In this document: positions 1-9,375 of the stretch, piece by piece | Layout: every line of letters starts with the position of its first letter | How positions within the stretch are numbered: position 1 is the stretch's first letter | Origin: Deltaproteobacteria bacterium | Lineage (GTDB): Bacteria > Desulfobacterota > Desulfarculia > Adiutricales > Adiutricaceae | Length of the DNA: 64,000 nt | Reading direction: 5' to 3' | NCBI GenBank assembly: GCA_031265205.1 | Contig: JAISCZ010000130.1 | Span: forward strand, 62,001 to 126,000 | Notes under the pieces: model-generated | Seen by the model: the letters and a program-made list of their open reading frames with translations, nothing else | The model's database searches: none | What the model was told of the DNA's origin: nothing | Position numbers and translations under genes: made by a program

Positions 1-110
1 TTGCGGGGAGGACAGCGCAGGAATTTGCCGACGGCCGAGAGGCCGCGCCGCTCCTTGCGCAGGGCTTCGCGCGCGTCTCGCTTGAGTTGTTTATTATTGA
101 TTTCGCTCAT
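1..110 (-). CDS. rplV: 50S ribosomal protein L22 (partial, 5' end only)
   Basis: This is the start of a minus-strand gene that runs off the left edge; about 36 codons are visible. The reading starts MSEINNKQ and reaches a segment ending AVGKFLRCPPR, which matches the conserved L22 start (K-[YF]-[IL]-R-x-[ST]-P-R-K). L22 binds 23S rRNA and lines the peptide exit tunnel. It follows rpsS, as in the standard S10 operon. The roughly 25 charged residues before the conserved core are longer than in the usual short L22 N-terminus, so this looks like an N-terminal extension. ATG at 110 is the only start seen. Confidence 0.85.
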   Translation of the reverse strand, partial: MSEINNKQLKRDAREALRKERRGLSAVGKFLRCPPR

Positions 111-149
111 GGAATGGGCCTCATGCTCCCGCCAAAAAACGCGCGGGCG

Positions 150-437
150 TTATTTGCGGGCCTGCTTTTTCAGCTTTTTATCCGCCGAGTGGCCGTAGAA
201 AATCCGGGTCGGGGAAAATTCCCCGAGCTTGTGGCCAACCATGTTCTCCGTCACGAAGACCGGCAGGAATTTTTTGCCGTTGTGCACCGCGAAGGTGAGG
301 CCGACCATTTCCGGAAGGATTGTCGAGCGCCGGGACCAAGTCTTGATGACTCTGCGGTCGTTGGCCACCCCGGCGGCTTCCGTCTTGGCCAGAAGGCATT
401 CGTCCACGAAGGGCCCTTTTTTAACGCTGCGGGGCAT
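150..437 (-). CDS. rpsS: 30S ribosomal protein S19
   Basis: This 95-residue protein has the usual S19 length. It starts [13 protein letters not shown] and carries the conserved [14 protein letters not shown] and [12 protein letters not shown] segments. S19 sits in the head of the small subunit, contacts 16S rRNA with S13 and lies near the A-site tRNA. It lies between rplB (15 bases upstream) and rplV (39 bases downstream) in the S10 operon on the minus strand. Nothing in it looks degenerate. Confidence 0.98.
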   Translation of the reverse strand: MPRSVKKGPFVDECLLAKTEAAGVANDRRVIKTWSRRSTILPEMVGLTFAVHNGKKFLPVFVTENMVGHKLGEFSPTRIFYGHSADKKLKKQARK

Positions 438-452
438 AGATCTCCTCCAATC

Positions 453-1283
453 CTATTTTTTGTCGCGCCGCTTCACGATAAAACGGTTCGAGGGTTTGTT
501 CTTCTTGCGGGTCTTGTAGCCCTTGGTGGGTTTCCCCCAGGGGGTCACGGGATGCCGGCCGCCCGAGCTTTTGCCCTCGCCGCCGCCCAAGGGGTGGTCC
601 ACGGGGTTCATGGCCACGCCACGGACGTGGGGCCGGCGGCCCAGGTAGCGCTTGCGCCCGGCCTTGCCGAGGGAAACGCCGCTGCGCTCGCTGTTGCCCA
701 CCTGGCCGATGGTGGCCTTGCAGACCGCGAGGATGAGGCGCGTCTCCCCCGAGGGGAGCTTCACGAGAACGTAGGCCCCTTCCTTGGCCATGAGCTGAGC
801 CCCGACGCCCGCGCCCCGAGCCAGCTGGGCGCCCTTTTCGGGCTTCATCTCCACGTTGTGGATCTGGGTGCCCAGGGGGATGTTTTTGAGGGGCATGCAG
901 TTGCCCGGCTTGATGTCCACCTTTTCGCCGGAAATCACGCTGTCGCCGGCCTTGAGGCCCTGGGGCGCCACGATGTAGCTCTTGTGGCCGTCGGCGTAGA
1001 AGAGGAGAGCGATGCGGGCCCCGCGGTTGGGATCGTACTCGATGGAACGCACCTTCGCGGGAATGTTGTCTTTCTTGCGCAGAAAATCAATAAGCCGATA
1101 CCGCCGCTTATGGCCGCCACCCCGAAAGCGAGTCGTGATCCGGCCCAAATTGTTGCGGCCCCCGGTGGAAGGCTTAGGCCGGAGGAGGCTTTTTTCCGGC
1201 TTTTTCTTGTCGAGCTCCGCGAAAGAGGGGTAGGTTTGAGCCCTCCGGCCGGGGGAGGTGGGCTTAACTTCCTTGATAGTCAT
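453..1283 (-). CDS. rplB: 50S ribosomal protein L2
   Basis: This 276-residue protein has the family's normal length. It has the central [22 protein letters not shown] segment split over residues ~43-65 and the C-terminal [16 protein letters not shown] motif, whose conserved His lies near the peptidyl-transferase centre. L2 is needed for subunit association and peptidyl transfer. The ATG is preceded by AAGGA at a good distance. It follows rplW by 57 bases and precedes rpsS by 15 bases. Confidence 0.98.
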   Translation of the reverse strand: MTIKEVKPTSPGRRAQTYPSFAELDKKKPEKSLLRPKPSTGGRNNLGRITTRFRGGGHKRRYRLIDFLRKKDNIPAKVRSIEYDPNRGARIALLFYADGHKSYIVAPQGLKAGDSVISGEKVDIKPGNCMPLKNIPLGTQIHNVEMKPEKGAQLARGAGVGAQLMAKEGAYVLVKLPSGETRLILAVCKATIGQVGNSERSGVSLGKAGRKRYLGRRPHVRGVAMNPVDHPLGGGEGKSSGGRHPVTPWGKPTKGYKTRKKNKPSNRFIVKRRDKK

Positions 1284-1340
1284 CGTCTGTCCTTGGCCAA
1301 CGGCGAAAGTGGGGCGAGTGGGGAAAGAGGGAGGCGCGGC

Positions 1341-1673
1341 CTACTCGACCGTCATCTTGGCTTCCTCGTGGGAGAGCTTGAAGCCAGCTCGGAGCGTTAA
1401 GACGCACTTCTTGCGCTCCGGGGTGTAGCCGCCCAGCTTGCGTCCCCTGCGGCGGTATTTCCCGGGCTTGATGAGAGTGCGGAGAGAATGGATATTCTCT
1501 GGCTTCAGGTCCGCGTAGGCTTGCGTGAGGGCGGCGCGAATCATGGGTTTGGTGGCCTTGACGCTGACCTCGAATAAGTAGGCGTTGCGGCCCGTCGCGG
1601 CGACGTCCTTATCGCTGGCCCGCTCCGAGACGAAAACTTTCTTAATGATCCGCAGTTTAGACGTGGGTTCCAT
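1341..1673 (-). CDS. rplW: 50S ribosomal protein L23
   Basis: This 110-residue L23 docks trigger factor and SRP at the tunnel exit. Family features visible are the early segment VSERASDKD, the 'NAYLFEVSVKATKPMIRAAL' stretch, and the basic loop PGKYRRRGRKLGG typical of bacterial L23. Its ATG overlaps the stop codon of rplD by one base (TAATG), so the two are probably translationally coupled. Its length is slightly above the common 95-100 residues because of a C-terminal tail. Confidence 0.97.
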   Translation of the reverse strand: MEPTSKLRIIKKVFVSERASDKDVAATGRNAYLFEVSVKATKPMIRAALTQAYADLKPENIHSLRTLIKPGKYRRRGRKLGGYTPERKKCVLTLRAGFKLSHEEAKMTVE

Positions 1674-2374
1674 TATTTCCTCATGAGCCTCTCGTGAATC
1701 TTAGGCAGGCTGTCCTTGAGGACCACCACGAAGTAGTGATCTAAGAGGTCGAAGCAGTTGAGGCCGTCGACCCGCAAAACGTCCAGGAAAGGGTTGTTGC
1801 GGGCGCTCTTCTCGAGGTTCCCGTCGGCTTCGGGGGTTAAGATAAGCGTTTTAGGCCGGAGGCGGCGCAACGCCGAGCGGCTCTTCTCTTTGCCCGTCCG
1901 GCGGGCCGCGAGGGCCGGGGGAGTCTCCTGGAGGCCCAAGGGGGCGAGGGTGGACTCCAGAAGCTTCGTCTTAATCTCGGCCAGGGCGAGCTCGTCCAGA
2001 AAGATCATGCGCTCCTCCTGGAAGATATCGGTGAGGCAGCTCTTCAGGGCCCCGCGGCGCACCGCGGCCGGCGGCCTGAACCCGAAGTCGCGGGGGTGGG
2101 GGCCGAAAACGGTCCCGCCCTTGCGCCAGAGGGGGGACTTGCGCGTGCCCGCGCGGGCCCGGCCCGTCTTTTTCTGGCGGTATGGCTTCCGCGTCGAGAA
2201 GGCCAAGTCCCCGCGCGTCTTGGTGTTGGCCGTGCCCGCGCGGCGGCTGTTGAGCTGCGCCCGGACGACCTCCTGGACCATGTGGGGCCTTATTTCCGCC
2301 TGAAAGATCTCGGGCTCCAGGGAAACGGTCCCCACGATCTCTTTGTGGACGTTTAACAGTTTAGCTTCCAGCAT
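1673..2374 (-). CDS. rplD: 50S ribosomal protein L4
   Basis: This 233-residue L4 contains the extended loop signature with [24 protein letters not shown] and the [15 protein letters not shown] segment, read here from about residue 53 to 100. L4 lines the exit tunnel with L22 and, in some bacteria, autoregulates the S10 operon. It is a little longer than the common 200-210 residues, with an extra charged stretch around residues 155-180. It starts 8 bases after rplC and shares one base with rplW. Confidence 0.97.
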   Translation of the reverse strand: MLEAKLLNVHKEIVGTVSLEPEIFQAEIRPHMVQEVVRAQLNSRRAGTANTKTRGDLAFSTRKPYRQKKTGRARAGTRKSPLWRKGGTVFGPHPRDFGFRPPAAVRRGALKSCLTDIFQEERMIFLDELALAEIKTKLLESTLAPLGLQETPPALAARRTGKEKSRSALRRLRPKTLILTPEADGNLEKSARNNPFLDVLRVDGLNCFDLLDHYFVVVLKDSLPKIHERLMRK

Positions 2375-2382
2375 AACAACCC

Positions 2383-2997
2383 CTAATTCTTCCGGAGCTC
2401 CAAAAGGCCCCCGTTGGGTCCCGGAACGGCCCCGCGCACGAGGATCACCCCGTATTCCGGGCGCACGTCAACCACCTCGAGGTTTTTGACCGTAACCCGC
2501 TCCGCCCCGTAGTGGCCGGCCATTTTCTTGCCGGGAACGACGCGCGAGGGGTCGGCGGCCGAGCCGATGGAGCCGGCCGACCGGGGGGTCAGGCAGCCGT
2601 GGGTTTTGCGGCCGCCCCCGAAACCGTGCCTTTTCATGACCCCGGAAAAGCCGCGCCCCTTGCTCGTCCCGGTCACGGACACGGTCTGCCCGGGCTGGAA
2701 AAGCTCAAGGGTCACGTCGTCCCCAGCGGCGAGTTCCTCCCCCGCGTCCAAAGGGAACTCGCGCAGGAGCTTGAAGGCCGTCTCCGTCCCGGACTGGGCG
2801 GCGACGCCACGTTCGGGGCGGTTCCCGTGGAACTTGGCGCCGAAGCCCAAAACGACGGCGGAGTAGCCGTCCCTCGCGGGGGTCTTCACCTGGGCCACCC
2901 GGTTGGGGCCGGCCAGGATCACCGTCACGGGCACGGCGGAGCCGTCGCCCACGAAGAGTCGGGTCATGCCCAGTTTTTTGCCGATTAAGCCGTTCAC
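2383..2997 (-). CDS. rplC: 50S ribosomal protein L3
   Basis: This 204-residue L3 starts [15 protein letters not shown] and carries the [20 protein letters not shown] segment that reaches the peptidyl-transferase centre, followed by a GxGSRRT-like [11 protein letters not shown] region. The start codon is GTG, which overlaps the rpsJ stop by four bases (GTGA), indicating translational coupling. L3 is an early assembly protein of the large subunit. All core motifs are intact. Confidence 0.98.
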   Translation of the reverse strand: MNGLIGKKLGMTRLFVGDGSAVPVTVILAGPNRVAQVKTPARDGYSAVVLGFGAKFHGNRPERGVAAQSGTETAFKLLREFPLDAGEELAAGDDVTLELFQPGQTVSVTGTSKGRGFSGVMKRHGFGGGRKTHGCLTPRSAGSIGSAADPSRVVPGKKMAGHYGAERVTVKNLEVVDVRPEYGVILVRGAVPGPNGGLLELRKN

Positions 2998-3305
2998 AGT
3001 TTAAGCTCCACGCCCACCCCGGCGGGAAGATCGAGCTTGATAAGGGCGTCGACCGTCTGCTGGGTGGGTTCCAGAATGTCCAGAAGCCGCTTATGGGTCC
3101 TGACCTCGAAGTGCTCCCGGGATTTCTTGTCCACGTGGGGGGAACGCAAGACGCAGGTGCGGTTGATGGAGGTTGGGAGCGGCACGGGGCCGGCTACCCT
3201 CGCTCCGGTCCTCCGGGCCGTTTCCACGATCTCCTGGGTCGAGCGGTCCAGAAGCTTGTGGTCGTAAGCCCGGAGGCGAATGCGGATTTTCTGATTATTA
3301 AGCAT
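2994..3305 (-). CDS. rpsJ: 30S ribosomal protein S10
   Basis: This 103-residue S10 begins with [15 protein letters not shown] and contains the VAGPVPLPT and [19 protein letters not shown] segments diagnostic for S10/NusE. It acts in the small-subunit head and, with NusB, in antitermination. It begins 33 bases after tuf, so the str and S10 operons are fused into one run here. Its stop overlaps rplC. Confidence 0.98.
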   Translation of the reverse strand: MLNNQKIRIRLRAYDHKLLDRSTQEIVETARRTGARVAGPVPLPTSINRTCVLRSPHVDKKSREHFEVRTHKRLLDILEPTQQTVDALIKLDLPAGVGVELKL

Positions 3306-3338
3306 GTCAAAGCCTAGGGTTTAGGTCCCTGTTGGAAG

Positions 3339-4538
3339 CTATTCGATGATATCGGTGATGACGCCCTGACCCACGGTCTTGCCGCCCTCGCGGATGGCGA
3401 AGCGCAGCTCTTTCTCCATGGCGATGGGGGTGATCAGGGAGACCTCGCAGGCGATGTTGTCGCCGGGCATCACCATTTCCACGCCCTCGGGGAGGGTGAG
3501 GACCCCGGTCACGTCCGTGGTGCGGAAGTAGAACTGGGGGCGGTAGCCGGTGAAGAAGGGGGTGTGGCGACCGCCGTCCTCTTTGGTGAGGATGATGACC
3601 TCGGCCTTAAATTTGGTGTGGGGCACGATGGAGCCGGGCTTGGCCGTGACCTGGCCGCGCTCCACGTCCTCGCGCTTGGTGCCGCGCAGGAGGAGTCCCA
3701 GGTTGTCGCCCGCCTGGCCCTGGTCCAGGAGCTTGTGGAACATCTCCACGCCCGTGACCACGGTCTTCTGGGGCTTGCGGAGGCCCAGGATTTCCACCTC
3801 GTCGCCGACCTTGATGACGCCACGCTCCACGCGTCCCGTGACCACGGTGCCTCTCCCGGAGATCGAAAACACGTCCTCCACGTTCATGAGGAAGGGCTTG
3901 TCCTTGTCGCGGACCGGCTCGGGGATAAACTCGTCCACCGCGTCCATGAGCTCGAAGATGGGCTTGCAGTTCTCGCACTCGGGCTTGCCGCAGCCACACT
4001 CAAGGGCTTTGAGGGCCGAGCCGCGGATAATGGGGGTCTTGTCCCCGGGAAAGCCGTTCTTGTCCATGAGATCCCGCAACTCAAGCTCCACGAGTTCCAA
4101 AAGCTCGGGATCGTCGACCATGTCGCACTTGTTGAGGAAGATGACGACGTAGGGGACGCCCACCTGGCGGGCCAAGAGGATGTGCTCGCGAGTCTGAGGC
4201 ATGGCCCCGTCGTCCGCGCCCACCACAAGTATTGCGCCATCCATCTGCGCGGCCCCAGTTATCATGTTCTTAATGTAGTCGGCGTGACCGGGACAGTCAA
4301 CATGCGCGTAGTGACGATTCGCGGTCTCATATTCGACGTGGGCTGTTGCAATTGTTATGCCACGCGCTTTCTCTTCCGGCGCCTTGTCGATCTCGTCAAA
4401 AGCCACGTAGTTAGCGCCGCCGTGTTTGGAAAGGACCAAGGTGATCGCGGCGGTGAGGGTAGTTTTTCCGTGATCGATGTGGCCGATGGTGCCAACGTTC
4501 ACGTGCGGTTTGTTGCGGTCGAATTTCTTTTTGGCCAT
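3339..4538 (-). CDS. tuf: elongation factor Tu
   Basis: EF-Tu delivers aminoacyl-tRNA to the ribosome. The start chosen is ATG at 4538, giving [16 protein letters not shown] and 399 residues, because GGAGG lies eight bases upstream; an upstream in-frame start would add five non-conserved residues. G1 (GHIDHGKT, ~19-26), switch I RGITI, G3 DCPGH (~81-85), G4 NKCD (~136-139) and G5 GSALKA are all intact. There is an insertion rich in cysteine at residues 181-191 (CxCx4CxxC) in the G domain, just after G5. Only one tuf copy is visible in the window. Confidence 0.98.
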   Translation of the reverse strand: MAKKKFDRNKPHVNVGTIGHIDHGKTTLTAAITLVLSKHGGANYVAFDEIDKAPEEKARGITIATAHVEYETANRHYAHVDCPGHADYIKNMITGAAQMDGAILVVGADDGAMPQTREHILLARQVGVPYVVIFLNKCDMVDDPELLELVELELRDLMDKNGFPGDKTPIIRGSALKALECGCGKPECENCKPIFELMDAVDEFIPEPVRDKDKPFLMNVEDVFSISGRGTVVTGRVERGVIKVGDEVEILGLRKPQKTVVTGVEMFHKLLDQGQAGDNLGLLLRGTKREDVERGQVTAKPGSIVPHTKFKAEVIILTKEDGGRHTPFFTGYRPQFYFRTTDVTGVLTLPEGVEMVMPGDNIACEVSLITPIAMEKELRFAIREGGKTVGQGVITDIIE

Positions 4539-4590
4539 GGTTATTGCCTCCAAAGCAAAAGGCTAATAAGAGAAATGAACAACGGGTCCT

Positions 4591-6696
4591 TTAGGCTCTC
4601 CCGCGCGATTTCGTCTGTTTCTCTTTGTCCGTGATGAGAGAGAGCGCGATGTTTTCCGGGAGTTCTTGATACTTGCCGAACTGCATGGTAAAAACGGCGC
4701 GGCCTTGGGTCCGGCCGCGCAGTTCCGTCGCGTAGCCGAACATCTGGGCCAAGGGGACCTCGCCCTGGATCGCCTGAATCTTCCCCTGGCTTTCCTGGGA
4801 CACCACGTGACCCCGCCGGGAGGAGATATCGCGGATCACGTCGCCCACGTAATCCTCGGGGGTGACTATCTCCAGGTCCATAATGGGCTCCAAAATCACC
4901 GAGCCCGCCTTCTTGAGGCCTTCCTTGAGGCCCAGGGAGCCAGCGATGGAAAAGGCCATTTCGCTGGAATCAACCTCATGGTAGGAACCGTCCAAGAGGG
5001 TAACCTTGAGGTCGGTGACGGGATAGCCGGCCCGGACCCCGCCCTTTTTGGCGGCGCTCTCCACGCCCTCGCCCACGGCGCTCCAATATTCCTTGGGAAC
5101 CGTTCCGCCCACCACCTTGGACTCGAAGACCACGCCGCTTCCGGCGGGCAAAGGCTCCAGGCGCAGCTGGACCACGCCGTACTGGCCGTGCCCGCCGCTC
5201 TGGCGGACGTGGCGGCCCTCGGCCTCCACGGTCTGGGTCACGGTCTCGCGGTAGGCCACCTGGGGCGGCCCCAAGGCCACGGGCACCTTAAACTCCCGGC
5301 GAAGCCGCTCGGCGATAATCTCCAGATGGAGCTCGCCCATGCCGCTCATAACCGTTTCTTGAGTCTCCGGATCCGTCCGCACCCGAAAACTGGGGTCCTC
5401 GGCGGCGAGCTTGCCCAAAGCCGCGGTCAGCTTGTCCTGGTCGTCCTTGTTCTTGGGCTGGAGGGCCACGTGGATCACCGGCTCGGGGATGAGGAGGTTT
5501 TCCAAAACGATAGGCCGCTGGAGGTCGCACAGGGTGTCGCCGGTGGCGGAGTTCTTGAGCCCCACGGCGGCGACGATGTCGCCGGCCTCGGCCTCCTTGA
5601 TCTCCTCGCGCTTGTTGGCGTGCATCTTCAGGAGGCGGCCGACCCGCTCCTTGCCGCCCTTCACGGAATTGAGGACCTGCTCCCCGCTCGCCACTTTCCC
5701 GGAGTAAACCCGTAGGAAGGTGAGGTGCCCGGCGTAGACGTCGTTCCAGAGCTTGAAGGCCAACGCCGCGAAGGGGGCCTCGCGGTCGGCCTCCCGCGTC
5801 TCCTCGTTCCCCTGGGGATTGAGGCCCGCGACGGGCTTGATGTCCCGGGGGCTCGGGAGGTAATCCACCACCGCGTCCAAAAGGGGCTGGACCCCTTTGT
5901 TCTTGAAGGCGCTGCCGAGGAGCACGGGAACGCAGCTGAGGGAAAGCGTCCCCTGGCGGATAATCTTCTTGAGCCTGGCCGCTTCCACGTCCCGGCCCTC
6001 CAGAAAATCCTCCACCAACGAGTCGTCCACGTCCGCCAGGGTCTCGATAAGGCGCGTCCGGGCCTCCCGGGCCTCCTCCGCGAGGCTCGCGGGAATGGGC
6101 GCGATCTCCAAGGCCTGGGGCTCGGCGGGGTTGGTCGAGTAAAGATAGGCGCGCGACTCGACGAGGTCCACGACCCCCTCAAACTTCTCCTCGCTCCCGA
6201 TGGGGAGCTGAAGCAGGAGCGGGCGGGCGAGCAGCCTTTCCTGGATCTCCTGGACGCATTTGCGGTAGTCGGCCCCGTGCCGGTCCATTTTGTTGATAAA
6301 GGCGATCCGGGGGACCCCGTAGCGGTCGGACTGCCGCCAGACGGTTTCGCTCTGGGGCTGGACGCGGCCCACGGCGCAGAAGACCGCCACCACGCCGTCG
6401 AGAACCCGCAGGCTCCGCTCCACCTCAATGGTGAAGTCCACGTGCCCCGGGGTGTCGATAATGTTAATCCGGTGCTCCCGCCAGTAGCAGGTGGTGGCCG
6501 CCGAAGTGATGGTAATGCCCCGCTCCTGCTCCTGATCCATCCAGTCCATGACGGCCTTGCCGTCGTGCACTTCCCCTATCTTCTGGGAAACCCCGGTGTA
6601 GAAAAGGATTCGCTCCGAGGTGGTGGTCTTGCCGGCGTCAATATGGGCGATAATGCCGATATTGCGTATGGTGGCTATGTCGCGGGCTTTGGCCAA
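4591..6696 (-). CDS. fusA: elongation factor G
   Basis: EF-G is the GTPase that drives ribosomal translocation. The 701-residue product has AHIDAGKTT (~16-24), the RGITI switch, DTPGHVD, NKMD, then domains II-V, including the GMGELHLE motif of domain III and [10 protein letters not shown] in domain V. The start is TTG at 6696 with AAGGGA eight bases upstream, and it gives the usual short N-terminus before NIGIIAHID. The gene sits between rpsG and tuf. A hairpin followed by six T lies directly in front of its ribosome binding site. Confidence 0.97.
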   Translation of the reverse strand: MAKARDIATIRNIGIIAHIDAGKTTTSERILFYTGVSQKIGEVHDGKAVMDWMDQEQERGITITSAATTCYWREHRINIIDTPGHVDFTIEVERSLRVLDGVVAVFCAVGRVQPQSETVWRQSDRYGVPRIAFINKMDRHGADYRKCVQEIQERLLARPLLLQLPIGSEEKFEGVVDLVESRAYLYSTNPAEPQALEIAPIPASLAEEAREARTRLIETLADVDDSLVEDFLEGRDVEAARLKKIIRQGTLSLSCVPVLLGSAFKNKGVQPLLDAVVDYLPSPRDIKPVAGLNPQGNEETREADREAPFAALAFKLWNDVYAGHLTFLRVYSGKVASGEQVLNSVKGGKERVGRLLKMHANKREEIKEAEAGDIVAAVGLKNSATGDTLCDLQRPIVLENLLIPEPVIHVALQPKNKDDQDKLTAALGKLAAEDPSFRVRTDPETQETVMSGMGELHLEIIAERLRREFKVPVALGPPQVAYRETVTQTVEAEGRHVRQSGGHGQYGVVQLRLEPLPAGSGVVFESKVVGGTVPKEYWSAVGEGVESAAKKGGVRAGYPVTDLKVTLLDGSYHEVDSSEMAFSIAGSLGLKEGLKKAGSVILEPIMDLEIVTPEDYVGDVIRDISSRRGHVVSQESQGKIQAIQGEVPLAQMFGYATELRGRTQGRAVFTMQFGKYQELPENIALSLITDKEKQTKSRGRA

Positions 6697-6710
6697 AAAT
6701 CGAGTCCCTT

Positions 6711-6733
6711 AAAAAAGCGCCCCCCTCGGGCGC
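6711..6733 (-). terminator. terminator-like hairpin before fusA
   Basis: Read on the minus strand, GCGCCC and GGGCGC pair around a 5-base loop and are followed at once by TTTTTT and then the fusA ribosome binding site. A second hairpin with 7-bp arms (CCGGGGA / TCCCCGG, 6744-6763) lies just upstream. This has the form of a rho-independent terminator inside the str operon. It could attenuate fusA, or be a regulatory structure of the kind S7 binds in other bacteria. Confidence 0.5.
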
Positions 6734-6800
6734 CTTCGGATAACCGGGGAAATCGCTCCCCGGCGGCAAAAAATATAAAATGTGGTATAACGCGCTCGAA

Positions 6801-7271
6801 CTACCAGCGGAAGTGGGCAAAGGCCTTGTTAGCGTCGGCCATGCGGTGAGTTTCTTCCCGCTTCTTCACCGAGGCGCCGCGGCCCTGGGCCGCGTCCATC
6901 AGCTCGGCGGCGAGTTTGGCCATCATGCCTTTTTCCCCGCGGCCCTTGGCGTAGTTGATGAGCCAACGGATGGAGAGGGCCTGCCGGCGGTCGGGCCTGA
7001 TTTCCACGGGGACCTGGTAGGTGCTGCCCCCCACGCGCTTGCTCTTGACCTCGAGGGAGGGTTTGACCTGGTCCATGGCCCGCTCGAAGACCTTCAGGGG
7101 CTCTTCCTTGGTCCGTTCCTTAATGAGCTGCAGGGCTCCGTAGAAGATATTCTCCGCGACGCTCTTTTTGCCGCGCCGGAGCAGGCAGTTGATGAAACGG
7201 GCCGCCTGCCGGCTACCGTATTTGGGATCGGGGAGGGTTTCTTTTTTGCTGACTTCTCTACGCCTGGGCAT
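6801..7271 (-). CDS. rpsG: 30S ribosomal protein S7
   Basis: This 156-residue S7 starts [20 protein letters not shown] and contains [12 protein letters not shown]-like and [24 protein letters not shown] segments that mark the family. S7 nucleates assembly of the 30S head and contacts E-site tRNA; in enterobacteria it represses its own operon. An AGGA lies six bases before the ATG. It is second in the str operon after rpsL, and the gaps on both sides hold hairpins. Confidence 0.98.
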   Translation of the reverse strand: MPRRREVSKKETLPDPKYGSRQAARFINCLLRRGKKSVAENIFYGALQLIKERTKEEPLKVFERAMDQVKPSLEVKSKRVGGSTYQVPVEIRPDRRQALSIRWLINYAKGRGEKGMMAKLAAELMDAAQGRGASVKKREETHRMADANKAFAHFRW

Positions 7272-7296
7272 CTTTGTTCCTAAAAAAAGGTTCCTG

Positions 7297-7327
7297 AAAA
7301 AAGCGACCGTGGGCTCGTCCCCGTCGC
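7297..7327 (-). terminator. terminator-like hairpin between rpsL and rpsG
   Basis: On the minus strand an imperfect hairpin with outer arms GCGAC / GTCGC is followed by TTTTTT. It occupies the 66-base rpsL-rpsG gap, the place where E. coli has its S7 autoregulatory structure. It may attenuate the operon or be an S7 target; the stem has internal mismatches. Confidence 0.35.
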
Positions 7328-7337
7328 CGAAAAAGGG

Positions 7338-7709
7338 CTATTTGGGGAGTTTGGCCCCGTACTTACTGCGCCCTTGGCGACGCTTGGCGACCCCGATGGA
7401 GTCCAGGACCCCGCGGATGATGTGGTAGCGCACGCCCGGCAAATCCTTCACGCGCCCGCCCCTGATGAGGACCACCGAGTGCTCCTGCAGGTTATGGCCT
7501 TCCCCGGGGATATAGGACGTGACCTCCATGGAATTGGAAAGGCGCACGCGGGCGACCTTCCTTAAGGCCGAGTTCGGCTTTTTGGGGGTCGTGGTGTAGA
7601 CCTTGATGCAGACCCCACGTTTCTGCGGGCACTGCTTGAGCGCCGGAACGGTGTTCTTTTGCGCCAGGGCCTCGCGGCCCTTGCGGATCAGCTGGTTAAT
7701 GGTCGGCAT
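7338..7709 (-). CDS. rpsL: 30S ribosomal protein S12
   Basis: This 123-residue S12 is part of the decoding centre. It has the invariant [21 protein letters not shown] region with the Lys that gives streptomycin sensitivity, the beta-methylthiolated-Asp loop region [13 protein letters not shown], and the C-terminal [12 protein letters not shown] tail. There is no sign of a resistance substitution at the PKKPNS lysines. It is the first gene of the str operon, about 210 bases from the promoter at 7916-7944. The Shine-Dalgarno is weak (AGAAAGAA). Confidence 0.98.
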   Translation of the reverse strand: MPTINQLIRKGREALAQKNTVPALKQCPQKRGVCIKVYTTTPKKPNSALRKVARVRLSNSMEVTSYIPGEGHNLQEHSVVLIRGGRVKDLPGVRYHIIRGVLDSIGVAKRRQGRSKYGAKLPK

Positions 7710-7915
7710 CTATTTCGCGTTCTTTCTTGCGTCTCCGCCTTGCGGAGAAAAAAAACCCCTTCTCCAGGTCTTAGCACCCTACTGGGCCGCGATTTTTTTC
7801 TCGCGGTCCCGGGTTCACCAGGGAAGGACGGCGGAGCGGGGCTCCGGGCGGATATTTCCTGGGCTAGCTCCAAGTGCACTCGGTTGCTTAAGAGCTCGCC
7901 AAATGAGGTTCTAGT

Positions 7916-7944
7916 CTTATACCAAAGAATATTTCCGTTTGCAA
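7916..7944 (-). promoter_or_regulatory. sigma-70 promoter of the str operon
   Basis: On the minus strand there is TTGCAA, a 17-base spacer and TATAAG, pointing at rpsL. It lies in the only sizeable gap between tilS and rpsL. The leader of about 200 bases contains a 7-bp hairpin (TCTCCGC / GCGGAGA, 7732-7748) just upstream of rpsL. Confidence 0.65.
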
Positions 7945-7989
7945 GGGTTTCGGGGCCCAAAATCAATTTTTTTCGCGGGCGCGATGATT

Positions 7990-9375
7990 TTAGGCCCAGG
8001 CGCCCTTCTTGGAAAACCTCGAGGCCGGGCCAATATACACATATTCCCCCCTCCGCGCAATACCCCTTCCCCCGGGAAGATCCAAGGCCACGCCCCGGCT
8101 CCCGGCCAGGCTTTTTAAAGCCATGAGGACCGTTTCCAGGGAGACGGGCTCGCCCCCCGCCTTGCAGCGGGGAATCTCGACCAGGCGGAACAGGCGCCCT
8201 AAAAAACGCTTCTTTTCGGCTTCCGCGAGAAGGCTAAAAAAGGCGAGGGGAAACTTGAAGCCCAATACCGCCACTTCCGCGCGCCGCGCGACCACGCTCT
8301 CTTTCCAGTCGCGATCCAAAAAGGGGTCCGGGGGCGCTGGCGCGTCGGGATCGGCCGGCGGCGGCGGAGCCGCCAAGGCCTCCGCTAAGGCCCGCGCCTG
8401 GGGCGCGCGCCGCCTAAGCCCATTGGCCTTGGCCTCCCTGGCCTGTTTTTTCGCGGCCTCCTCTTCCATATACTCGCGCTCCGCGCGGTCCCACTCGCGC
8501 GGGTCGTAGATTTTCCCGGGCGTTATCCTTTGTTTCTTCCTGGGCCGGATTTCCCCCTGGGCCTCGAGCCAATCGATTATTTCCACCTTTCCCTCAGCGC
8601 AAAGCCTGTTCAGGCGCTCCTCCCAATAATCCTCCTCGCCCAGGGCGATTTGGGCCGCGCGGGAAAGGGCCTCGTGGAAAGCGGGATTGAGTTCGCTAAA
8701 GAGGGGCGCGAGGCGGCGCCGCGCGAAATTGCGGCCAAAACGCTCGTCGCTATTGCTGGGATCGTCCAAATAGGGAATTTTAACCGTTTTCAGAAACTCC
8801 CTGAGGCGCGCCCGGCGAAAGGGCAAAAGGGGCCGTAAGATCCTCCCGACTTTGGGCCGGATGCCCACCAGGGCCCCCGGGCCGCCGCCCCGGGCGATTT
8901 TGAGGAGTATCGTCTCCACCAGATCGTCCCGCTGATGGCCGACTAAAGCGTAGTCCGCCCCGAATTTGACCCTTTCCTCCTCCAAAAGCGCGTAGCGGCA
9001 ATGTCTCCCCGCCTCCTCCAGGCCCTTCCCCCGCGTAACGGCTATGTAGGGCACGTCTTTGATGAAAATCTCGCTTTTGATCCCCAGGTTTTGGGAAATG
9101 ATGGCGGCCCGAAGGGCCTCCTCCTCGGAATCCGGGCGGCAACGGTGATCCAAGATCACGGCCTTGAGGCGAGAGCTATCCACCGTCTCCGCGAGCAGGG
9201 CCGCCAAGGCCACCGAATCCCCGCCCCCGGAAAAACCCAAGACATATCGGCCGCTCTCAAAATTCGGGCACAGCCTCGCCATCTCCCGACAAAACTCCTC
9301 CCTGAGGGCTTGGGCTTCCGCGAGCCTCGCCTCTTCCGGGGAAGAGAGGACCTCGCTCTGGCTATTTTCGCTCAT
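7990..9375 (-). CDS. tilS: tRNA(Ile)-lysidine synthase
   Basis: TilS adds lysine to C34 of the CAU-anticodon tRNA-Ile with ATP. The PP-loop GFSGGGDSVALAALL is near residue 48, followed by the typical GHQRDDLVETILLKIARGGG and PLLPFRRARLREFL segments and the NARRR-like FGRNFARRRLAPLF. The C-terminal third contains a long charged and then Ala/Pro-rich stretch (about residues 280-360), which is unusual for TilS and looks like a low-complexity insert before the C-terminal domain. ATG at 9375 is preferred over an upstream TTG, giving 461 residues. Confidence 0.85.
   Translation of the reverse strand: MSENSQSEVLSSPEEARLAEAQALREEFCREMARLCPNFESGRYVLGFSGGGDSVALAALLAETVDSSRLKAVILDHRCRPDSEEEALRAAIISQNLGIKSEIFIKDVPYIAVTRGKGLEEAGRHCRYALLEEERVKFGADYALVGHQRDDLVETILLKIARGGGPGALVGIRPKVGRILRPLLPFRRARLREFLKTVKIPYLDDPSNSDERFGRNFARRRLAPLFSELNPAFHEALSRAAQIALGEEDYWEERLNRLCAEGKVEIIDWLEAQGEIRPRKKQRITPGKIYDPREWDRAEREYMEEEAAKKQAREAKANGLRRRAPQARALAEALAAPPPPADPDAPAPPDPFLDRDWKESVVARRAEVAVLGFKFPLAFFSLLAEAEKKRFLGRLFRLVEIPRCKAGGEPVSLETVLMALKSLAGSRGVALDLPGGRGIARRGEYVYIGPASRFSKKGAWA

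Noticed and set aside
87-1400. Long plus-strand open frame (437 codons) over rpsS and rplB
   Set aside because: It is antisense to unmistakable ribosomal protein genes; the high GC content keeps the opposite strand open.
3564-4634. Long plus-strand frame over tuf
   Set aside because: Shadow of EF-Tu with His/Val/Asp-rich composition and no family features.
4666-6849. Plus-strand frames opposite fusA
   Set aside because: Antisense shadows of EF-G without recognisable motifs.
7732-7748. Riboswitch or attenuator in the rpsL leader
   Set aside because: Only a simple 7-bp hairpin is visible and the T tract is on the wrong side for a terminator of the operon.
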